In this document: positions 54,550-64,000 of the stretch, one piece after another | Layout: every line of letters starts with the position of its first letter | Numbering within the stretch: position 1 is the stretch's first letter | NCBI GenBank assembly: GCA_037903475.1 | Contig: JBAJFG010000016.1 | Location: forward strand, 372,001 to 436,000 | From: Ancylostoma caninum | Lineage: Eukaryota; Nematoda; Chromadorea; Rhabditida; Ancylostomatidae | DNA length: 64,000 nt | Reading direction: 5' to 3' | Notes under the pieces: generated by a model | The model's database searches: none | Told to the model about the DNA's origin: nothing | The model's input: the letters and a program-made list of their open reading frames with translations, nothing else | Position numbers and translations under genes: made by a program

Positions 54550-57226
54550 TCAGTCATGCCTACCAGATTTCGAGTTAGTGAGTATGCGCGCGCTGTTGTC
54601 CCTTGAATCTCTGTGATTTTGGATATCAGTTTAGTTCGATTCACCTAGTACATGTTTTACGTTAATTTGCGACATTTTTTTCTTGCGCTATCGCCCTCGC
54701 TTCTCTTTTTTCTTCCGAAACGTCTTCCCGTCCTAGGCATCCATCAATTTCACGCTACCCGGTATCTGCATTGGTCTTCTTCGATATTCTTCACTTCTCT
54801 CACGCATCAATTGTCACAGTCTGCAGAATTATCCAAAGGGGTGCAGGCTAGCTTAGCTTTCCGAATCCGTTCGCACAATTGCACTTTCTGGAAGAGTCCC
54901 ATTGTCATCGGAATGTTTGTCACAAAAGGCGATGCGATAGTCTGGTAAGAAGAGACTCTGACAGACTTCCTTCAACTCTATTCACCCACCATTCCTCTTC
55001 TGAGATATGCACAAACACACACACGTACCAGCGCACTTGACACTGTTTCTGAGTTGCTTTGTCTTCTGGGTTGTAAAGAGGGTGATTCATGCTTACTACT
55101 TACACTTTTGTTCCGTTATGGTTTCAAGATATGACACCGTTCGATCATTGGTGCTTCTACGTTATACATAGATGCCTGTATTTTCGTTCCGTCATGCCTG
55201 TAGTGCCTAGTTCATTGGTCCAACTGTTTTTTTCCTTTGCATAATGTTATAAAGCTGTAGAAAATAACATAACAACTTATGCCATGTTTTTTTTTCTTCT
55301 AGTGTGTAGGTACTCGTAACTTAATAAATTAGATAATTGTAATTGCTGGATTTAAGCGTAGTCATGGAGGGTAGCATATGTCTGCTTTATTAAAAATAAT
55401 CTACGCTGCAACGTTAAACTGTGGATATTGTCTGGAATCAGCGGCAAGATTCATAAAAGCTACCGGAAGGGTTCTGTGCTTCCAAGATCATCCAGAATGT
55501 ACGAGATCCTTGAGTTAAGTGAGAAGGATTCCACTGTTATCATCAGCTGCTGATCAAGGCGAATAAGTTATACAAAACACACCTATTTTTGTCCAGAAAA
55601 TTCCTTCACTTCAAAATAGCTGGTAGCCGAGGCCTTGTTGGGAACATCTATGAATTCTACTGCAGATTGCTGTAGTAAGAGAGCGTCATTGTTTGTAGAG
55701 GAGTAGTTTCGATATCCGTGATATTGCTGAATGCAGAGGTGGTCGGAACGTTAAAATCTACCTGCTTGACCAGTCTGGATGAATCTTCTAACCAAAAATG
55801 GATCCATTTTACCATACAACTATTTTCGAATGACATCAGCAGGTGGTGCTAGGTGAATATGCTTTTACTTGGAAAACGCTTCCTTTCAATCATCTGGAAT
55901 TTGGGAGCCTCCCTGGAAAAGTTCGTGGATGCCTGAACTAGCGCTGGGTGACGTTCATGGGTAACTGGGTTTTGATGCTTGTGACAGATTGTGATATTGG
56001 GTATATAGGGAAACAAGGAGCAAAGAAGGAAACGCATAATGAGACAAGATAATGAGGGAAGTAAATGAAGGATGTCATTATCGCCTTTACCATTTCATTT
56101 ACTTACTCCGTATGTAATCTTGCAAATAAGTATTATTTAGTTTGACCATCGAAGCATAAAATACTGCTAATACATGCTTCCTTCATATTTCCGCAGGAAT
56201 TGCTCATTTGATCTTGCAGTTTCCGCATGGTTCTTGCGAGATTATCCTTAGCAACGTGCTAGCTCTACAAAAAGAACTTTTAGCAAATTAACTAACACTT
56301 TTCTATCTCTATCCATCGAAAAAAGTTGTTTCCTGGTTGATTATTCTGCAGATTTGTTTTTTTGCTGGCACATTTATAAATCTGCGTTTACCCCGAAGAT
56401 TTTGGAAACATCTCCTGAAAGGTGCTGGCTATATATTGACTGTCATGGGCGCAAGGATTTTTACCATTATATTAGATTCTCGTGTAAGCTGTAACAGTGG
56501 AGCATGATATCTACAGATATCAAGTACAGCGTTTATATCCGCATCACATGGACAATTGGAGCGAAACGCTGACCTTTTTCAGGACAAGTGTCGCGCTAGT
56601 TGTGTTTATTCAAGCGTGAAAGTGTGCAAGTGTGTGCAGTTACATGAGGAATATGGAATATTGCCAAAGGGGATGGCTATTCTCTACAAAAGATGAATAT
56701 AATTTGGGAATCATCGTATGGTGGATTTTCCGTAGGGTCCAAGGGTTCGTGCTGAGGCTGCTTTTGTACAGGATTCTTCGGATAGATGAAAGAGCATGGA
56801 AGAAAAAATACAATTTTAGTCCATAGTAGAGCAGAGTGTCCATAGTGGTGGATATGTTAAGGCTATAAAGCAGGGGACTATTTTCACAACTTTCACGTTT
56901 TTTCATTTTTGTGATTTTCATGGGGAAAGATTTCTGAATGCACAATAAGCGAAGCCAACTTTTCCATTTTCTGCTATAGTACACTGCTTCGCGAATACAA
57001 AAATGGCCGTTATTCTTCTATAGATGGACACAGTACTTCAGTAATCCCATCTGAATAATAAAGCTCATCCAATTCGGGATCCTCAGAAATAATTGAAATC
57101 CGTATAAATTGTTCCATATCCATTGCGAAGTAGTTCTACCGCTGTCATTTATCTTTCGTGGAGCAGTCCTCTATGACGGAGTTACTCTCTCCCGGTTTCC
57201 CTCAACTTTGAAAAAGTGGTTTTTCA

Positions 57227-57730
57227 CTATTACTTACACTATTACTATCACTTACACTTACACTTATCGTAGTTTATCTTCGAAAGAGTTTTCCACCATT
57301 ACTTACACTTACACTTATCGTAGTTTATCTCCGAAATTTATGCAAAACGTTGCCGGATGCCTTCCTGGACTACCCGAAAGAGATCACGGGGGACGTTCAA
57401 AGCAGTGAACCCCAAACACTGCGATACTTAACTCTGGATCTCCAACGGAGTGGAACCAGCGATATGGACAGATTGCAATCTGCCACTCAAACCACTGAGC
57501 CATCCGGGCTACTTTTTATGTTGGAGTTTGTTAGATAACTGCAGCAGTCGTAAGAAGCATACTTTATGTATTTGCAAAACGGGGGCACAGGGCAGGATTC
57601 GATCCCCTGACCACCACAACGTGGATCGTTCGCTCAACCCACTGAGCTATGCGCGCACGCGATACAACATACAAATGGTGTCCACTATTCCTTACACTTA
57701 CACTTATCGTAGTTTATCTTAGAAATTTAG
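57227..57730 (-). mobile_element. cluster of tRNA-derived SINE-like copies
   Basis: On the minus strand two tRNA-like heads are visible. One has A-box TAGCTCAGTGGG and B-box GGATCGAATCC (about 57585-57655). The other has A-box TGGCTCAGTGG and B-box GGTTCCACTCC (about 57445-57510). Three copies of a tail unit, ACTACGATAAGTGTAAG, lie at about 57248-57284, 57300-57335 and 57690-57722. A tRNA-like head, unrelated body and short tandem tail is the SINE layout. Neither head folds as a clean tRNA by eye. Confidence 0.65.
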
Positions 57731-57907
57731 GTGAAAAGGGAGTTGGGTGGGGCCACTCCTGTGAAGCCTAAGCCTAAGTCTTAGACCCATTCTTAAGCAT
57801 AGGGTCAGGCTTATCTACCCTGTCTACTATGGACTAAAATTATATTTTTCTTCGATTTCTCCCAAGCTCCAGTGATTTATAGCTCATTAATACCGGGACG
57901 CCGGAGG

Positions 57908-57943
57908 GTGGCGGCGGCCGGCGCCCGCCGGCGCCCATTTGCA
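57908..57943. repeat. GC-rich palindrome
   Basis: GGCGCCCGCCGGCGCC-type sequence inside an otherwise AT-rich region forms a strong potential hairpin. Confidence 0.6.
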
Positions 57944-59686
57944 GTGGCTGCCGGACCGGACTGTATGTGAAAATTGCTCCTTTGAAGTAAGTGGTAACTA
58001 GTTATGCAGGAAAATTCTTCTAAAAATCTTTGAAAAATTTCCATCTGACCCTGACGACACATTCATTCCTGCGACATTTTTAAAAATTTCATCCTGAAGC
58101 AAAGTGGCCGTTGAGTGCCTTCGGGCTGCTTGTTTGTTTTTGTTTCCTTGTCATTTGTTTCATCCATGCAAATATTACTGGGTTGGGCTTGCAAGTGTTG
58201 TGAATGATTCCTTGTTCGTTAGCCTTTGGATTTCCCTGCTATCCTCCCATATTTATTTTGCAAATAAGCATTCGTAGACCTGGGTTAATGCAGTCTTATT
58301 TATATACAATGCAAAGGTTTTATTCCTAGGATGTAGTTGAAAAATCAGAGCTCTTCAATCGGCGCTAGAGTGGGCGCATGCGATAAAAAGATGTGGCTTG
58401 ATTCATGATATTTTTGGAATTCGCCTATTTCTCTGATTTGTGATGGCAAATATAGGGATTTGCTGACAGTCCACTGCAGAATCTTGTATGATTTGATGAT
58501 ACATCTCTGATATTACTGCACTTTACAATAAATTTTTTAGAGCGATACATAAGATCACTACTTAGTAGTTAAAGTTCAAAAGAGAGATCGTTATGCGTTT
58601 TTCACACAAATCCGGTTTTACGGCTTGAACTAGACCAGGAAGTGTGGCCTACCTGGTGTCCCTCATCGGTAGTTCCTAAGGAGACTTCAAGAGGAAGATA
58701 AGTAGAATATGTGAGCTTTATACAGACATAATAGGTAATGGTAGTGCCTATTGAGGGCCAATGAAGCGTAATCCAATGTGTTCACAGCATTTGTATCATG
58801 TTCTCCTTCGTTAACTATACTTCACTTTTGTCTTCAGATTTGCAGAAAATGTAAGCTAGAACTTAAAAGTATAACCTAATGATACCAAGTAATGAAGCTT
58901 TAGTCTGGCAGTTAGCTTCATGTTAGAAAAGCATTCTTAGAGTTTTGTTGGTAAGGTTTTGAAAAGTTTCGAGTGGACAGTTTTCTTGTCGAGTCGCCCA
59001 AGGCTCTGATGACGGCAGTTTGCCGAAGTGTAATCCAGAATAAACTGGTTGAAAACTTCACTTGAAGTTCACAAAAGTAGTTAAGAACATGTTAGTAATC
59101 CTATCTATATACTATGAACAATAAGAAAAAAGTATGATAAGAACTTATTATAAAAGTGAGTAAAAATAAGGGATGATATCCTAATTGACCGTTTCGTTCC
59201 CTAATCATATAAGGGTCGTTAAGATAAGGAAATAGGATCCTTCCGGGAACACAATTAAAATGAACGTGTAATCAGTGCGTTAAAAACTGTGTACAACAAA
59301 AAAAACTCTATTGCTGTTTTCTCTAAAACATTTTTACATACTTGATAATGTTGTACAAAACTGGTTCCTAGCGCAACTCGGTGTCTTTCCTGGCGCTCGC
59401 CGCGCAAAATTTCTTCACGGAATATGCTGCTGCATTGTAAATCCACAACGAACTATTTGTATTTTATACATGTTACGGTGTTTAAGAACATAAAGTAAAT
59501 TGCTCGGAGATCAAGGAACCGAAATGAGGCATACTTCAATTTTGGCGTTATTGTGACAATAACACGAGATCCACCCGAAGTACACAATGAAACAGATCAA
59601 GAATGGAGAGAATTCAGATGTCATGGTTTACAGATGCATGAATTTGAAAATACACGATAGAAATACATCCAAAAGTAATAAAGAGA

Positions 59687-62600
59687 CTAGCTTAGGGCTA
59701 CACAGAGAGTCGCTTGAGTATTCAGATGAGGTGATGACGATGACTGCGACGGTACAATGGTCATCACTGCATGGATTCCGTTTTGAGTTGGCGGCTTCTC
59801 ATCGAACGGCTTCGTGTTCCTTCTTGTATATAGCGAAGCAGGAATTCGTTTCCGGATCAGGTTATCGCTTTCTGAGCCATCTTTGATTAACTGCAATTTT
59901 GGTGGCGTTTGGAAAGAGACGTTACGATGGACCTGAAAAATCGTATCCTTGTTTTCGTGAGGGCGAAGCTACGATGAGATAGAGCGTCAGAAGAGTACAA
60001 CAAGCGAAAAATTGTAGGAAGTGGATCTACCTTCAATTTAGCACGATCTGACGTAAAAGGCGAGAGTGAATTGCCGGCCGATGTCTTGTGCTCGGATCGA
60101 CGACTGGAGGACAACATGTCAGTCTCACTTCGATGAGAATGATATCCTGAAAGGCGCACAATTCGAATTGGAAAAGAAAAGAGACAGAATCTTTGAACAA
60201 GCCCAACCTGATCCACCACGACCACAAAGTGCTTTCACAGCTTGTGAGCGATTGAAGAGTATGTATAGCCATGGATTCACACATGAGTTTAGATTTCCAA
60301 GGATCATCACGTATATGCTTAAGCTGGGACCTGAAAAGCAGTTTTTGCGGTTAGTTCTTGCTAGATCCTCAGTAGAACAACTTTGAATTTAAAAAAAAAA
60401 CAACGTACTGAGAACATCAGGCTTGACTGCTTGGATCATATTCACTACACAGAACGGCATCCACAAGAAAAAATTGGTCGCAATAATCGTCATCGTTAGT
60501 CTCACTGAAAGAGGAATCCATGAATATTATCCGCTGTGACTACTCCTGGAAAAAGTCCCAATTTTCTCCTAAAGGGAATCCTAGAAAATATGCAACTTGT
60601 AAAAATTTCTTCATCAAGTGAGATTTTTAAGGCTTATAGAATTTGGGTTTTATTCGGATTGAAAAAATGATTTACTAAAGGTAAATGCTTTTGAGTGAGG
60701 TTTTATTAGAATTGGTAAGATTCGGAATTCTTTTGGAATTCATTTTTTTATTATAATGTTAATATTTGTGATTTTTGTATTAGAAATTGTTATGTTTTTG
60801 GGTTTATTAATTTCTGATTTTGCTTCGGAAGTAAACTTTCCCGGATTCAGCGACATTTTTTCCAGAATGTTACGAGTAATGAAATGAGTAATGTTATGAG
60901 TATAAGTTTTATGAGAGGCGACGGTTCTGTTATCTACAGAAAGAGTGGATCTCCTATATATGAATAAGGAATGATGGGGACAGCTCGTCCACTGTAGGTA
61001 AGCTCCGCCCCTTGCAGTTGAGTCCGGCCTACAAAAACCCAAAGGCTTGTTTCACAATCTAATAACTTAATTTCCGCTCAGTTTCCGTTTTCTGAGTCGT
61101 AGTCATCTTCTAGAAGATTTTGAAAGCACATTCTATTTCTAGAAAACCTACTTAGGATCGATACGTGTTCTTATGTTGAAGCACGTAAATGGTGAAGGAG
61201 CGATAATGTACCTGTCTGTATGCGTTTCCGATCAAATTCTGAATTCTGACGTCGATGTCCGCAAGATTTCTTCCGAAGTCGATCGATATAGTCTTGCGTG
61301 ACGTCGCTGAAAGTTTAAAGTATGCTTATCTTAATCAGGGTTCGTGCGGATTAATTTATTTCCAGGAAAGGGCAGTCGGGCAGTCGTTCCAGATGTCCTC
61401 CAGCAAACGTGCACTTGCACTCGATATTGATTTTGAGTTCAAGACAAGCACATACTTCTGGATTTTTCAACTCTTTCTAAGTGAGTTCCGGAAATTTATG
61501 TACCTCTTTTTCGGCTCCGGCTTGTTCGCCTCCTGAAGAGTGGCAGCTTTTGAACGTGACATCCATACGGCTTTGCAAACACAGTAGTAGAAGAATGCAG
61601 CGAAGATGGAAGGTAGAAGCCAAGCTGGAAAGAAACTCAATAAATGTTCTCGCGAGACAATGACTTATGGATTTCTGGAGTGAGGTGTTCAGAAATTTTC
61701 ATACGTGGTTACTATGCCTAGATAGCTAAAAGGAGGGGAGTTTATGCCTTCAGCATTACTAGTCTTAAGCTTTTTTAAACTAGTCCTAAACTGAACTGCA
61801 TGCCCACACGTGGAGTCAGGCGTTTGGTCATGTTTTATGAAGTCTTGCTGTCCTTCATATGTAGTAGCATTTCAGGATTTCTAGTCACTAAATGTCAAAT
61901 TTCGTAGGACCTGTACTTCGGCGTTATAAAATACCCACCAAATCCGTGAAGCTAGCTTCCACAATATTTATAAGTTTGTTATGAGTTCCATTATTTATCA
62001 ATTGATGGATTTTTATCCGTGAAACCCCATACCTCCTCGTGTCTAACGAATGAGAAAGACAAGATTCTTTGCCTCGATTGATGAAAATTAGCTTTCGTAG
62101 TAATCCCCGCCTTAGCACGAGGTAAGCCAGTCTTAAGTGCTATTTATTCTCGTTACGAAAACGACCAGCTGAGCAGTAATTCCAGTGTAGATGTTTGTTT
62201 GCCAGATAGAATTCAACGTATCAAGTAATTATGCTCAAGTTTTGGCATACCACGCAAGCTCGGAGATAAAGCTTCTAGGAATTGAAAAAAAACTCAGTCC
62301 AACTCTGTCACAATTTGGAGAAAATCCAAATATTTGTCGGGTTTCATTTAATTTTTAAGGATGCACATGTTAGATTAAGGACTTTTCCAGATGGTAGCGC
62401 TCGTATGGGTCACCCAGATACGTAGATCTGTTTAGAGGACATTTGGCGAGTTTGCAATAGGACTCAGGATAAACCATGGGAGAAGAAGGCCTCACCCTGC
62501 TTGAGTTCGTGGGTGGTCTGCCATAAATTCTTAAAAGGTTTCTACCTAGGGATCGGCTAAAATTTAGCTATAATGCTAAGAAGGTCTCCAAATTAACGGT

Positions 62601-63613
62601 GCTCGACGATTTTCAAGGATTTTATGACTTTATTAAAACTGTAAGAGATGGGCGATTCCTAGAGAATCCCGCAGTTTCAGCCCTTCCCAGCTTAATCACT
62701 TTGGCTATGTCTTATTTCGACATCGAAGCGCTGGTTTCCATCCAGAAATTCAGTTATCCTCGACTGTCTACCTCACATGTTTAGCTCAGTTACTTTGTTG
62801 CGAGAGATGTCTCTTCGACAGAAAAACTCACCTATAGTATTGAAACCGATAACGTAGAGGTTTTTGAGCAAATGCGACTTGTTTCCATAGAATGTCGCAC
62901 ATTCACCATTCCGCCTATAATATATAATTGTAATTCAGAAGTCCGCTCAGTAGTAAACCCTAAAACAGACTTCTTCTCCCAGATAAGTAGCTGAGGTATC
63001 GAAAACAGAAGGGCGAGTATCCACGCGACAGCTGCGAAACAGTTTGGCCGACGAAATCTCGACGAGCGAATATTCGCCAATGGCCGACAGATTGCCTGTA
63101 ATTCCAAGACTTTCAAGGGTCCAGGATGAGGTTAAGGCGCTATTTTCTTACTTGGTATCGGTCTGCACTGATGGCGACTAGTAGAAATGGACTTGCATAT
63201 AGTGGAAAGACTTGAGCATAGCGCATTGCTTTGCAAGCCCAATTTGAGCCTCGAAATTCCGGATATGACACCTGGAATGGGAGCTCATTAATGGAACTTT
63301 TGTTTCCTGGATTGACTACTATCGAGTAGTATGATGATTTCTACCAGGTTTTTCATCATAAAATTATATAAAGGGTTACAGTGAGAGATGTAGAGATTTT
63401 TCGTAAATGATAAAAGTATGGGAAAAGATGAAAATATGACTGATCTGAGTCCTTTTCTGGATTCGATCTGGCTAGAGCTATTCCCAAAAGTCCAAGGTGA
63501 GAATGATTCAGTTCACTCCAATAAGCTCTAAAAGTCATACTCCGCGAGGGATATACCTGTGTTATAATCCTGATCCATACAGCTGCTTCTAGAATGAAGT
63601 AAGCCCAAATACT
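59687..63613 (-). CDS. vasopressin/oxytocin-type G protein-coupled receptor (5' partial)
   Basis: This is a seven-helix neuropeptide receptor of the rhodopsin class. Visible exons, in transcript order: 63557-63613, 63152-63271, 62959-63095, 62832-62914, 61504-61624, 61212-61306, 60409-60504, 60129-60330, 60031-60103 and 59687-59932. They total 1230 nt (409 residues), in phase. The TM2 end leads to [10 protein letters not shown] with the ECL1/TM3 cysteine. TM3 ends in DRY (ISADRYQAICRPL). TM4 is [18 protein letters not shown]2 carries the partner cysteine (NGECATFYG). TM5 is [19 protein letters not shown]3 ends [15 protein letters not shown]7 reads [13 protein letters not shown], the motif seen in vasopressin and oxytocin receptors. 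The tail is about 140 residues, Ser-rich. TM1 and the start codon lie outside the window or in exons I could not find. C. elegans nematocin receptors (ntr-1, ntr-2) are the likely relatives; other peptide receptors remain possible. Confidence 0.85.
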
Positions 63614-64000
63614 CTGGAATGTCTCGGAGGTTTATGAAGCGCCATGCTCACAATTCCGTATTTAGAATTTTCATTCCAAGCGGCATTTCCTACATAATGT
63701 CAGCGCGCATCACCATAACCCCTCATCACCAGTGTTTACGGTTTGTTAAGCCTGCAGTCATGTGTGTAATCCCTTATGAATTGAATTACTACGTAGTACT
63801 ACCATTCGAAGATCATGCGTATTGAACTGCCTGCTTCGAAGGATGTTTTTAGCTGAATTCACTAGATTAATGCTCAAAAGGTGCATGGTTTAAAAAAATA
63901 CAGTGAGCGGGTGAGGGTAATGGTAAATGTGGCACAACGAAATTCAGAAATGGGATTTATGAACGTTCCTAGAAAGGTTCTTGCCTTGCCGCTCATCCAG
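63614..64000. other. upstream intron of the GPCR gene
   Basis: No TM1 or start exon can be supported here, so this is probably an intron with the 5' exons beyond the right edge. Confidence 0.45.

Larger units (their letters stand above)
54550..59686. other. spacer between convergent ptrn-1 and the GPCR gene
   Basis: No gene is recognised. The notable content is the SINE cluster at 57227-57730 and a GC-rich perfect palindrome at about 57920-57940. The remainder is AT-rich with short, unsupported open frames. Confidence 0.6.

Noticed and set aside
57585..57660. functional tRNA gene on the minus strand
   Set aside because: A and B boxes are present, but the acceptor stem and anticodon arm do not pair cleanly by eye. 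The context of tails and a second head indicates a SINE.

Overview
The window is nuclear DNA of a nematode, most likely a clade V strongylid (hookworm-like). Five spliced protein genes are built from many small exons with GT donors and TTTCAG-type acceptors. Several genes have a candidate spliced-leader acceptor a few bases before the ATG. Introns and spacers are full of short inverted-repeat elements and tRNA-derived SINE-like repeats. From memory, the first three genes match three genes of one C. elegans cosmid (C34F6, chromosome X), which points to conserved microsynteny. All exon models below were read by eye from splice signals and reading frame; no search was run.

Layout. 1-9603 is repeat-bearing spacer with no convincing gene, apart from one weak open frame at the left edge. 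9604-15916 (+) is a ubiquitin-specific protease of 18 exons and 890 residues. 17559-21392 (-) is mitochondrial NADP-dependent isocitrate dehydrogenase, idh-2, with 13 exons and 439 residues. 21410-29943 is repeat-rich spacer. 29944-36990 (-) is a secreted protein of about 1001 residues with eight alternating lustrin-cysteine and Kunitz units in 25 exons. 37005-41680 is spacer. 41703-54326 (+) is patronin/CAMSAP, ptrn-1, with about 29 exons, an N-terminal CH-type region, a coiled coil and a C-terminal CKK domain. 54327-59686 is spacer with a SINE cluster. 59687-63613 (-) is a vasopressin/oxytocin-type GPCR whose 5' end lies beyond the window.

The genes do not form a pathway. They are a deubiquitinase, a mitochondrial enzyme, an extracellular matrix or secreted protein, a microtubule minus-end protein and a neuropeptide receptor. 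USP and idh-2 are convergent, as are ptrn-1 and the GPCR. The Kunitz-lustrin gene and ptrn-1 are divergent.

The most unusual object is the Kunitz-lustrin gene. It has eight near-perfect repeats of one two-domain module, mostly bounded by phase-1 introns. Seven of its eight Kunitz domains lack the Cys14-Cys38 disulfide that shapes the inhibitory loop. One of its introns appears to end in AT instead of AG, and another starts with GC.
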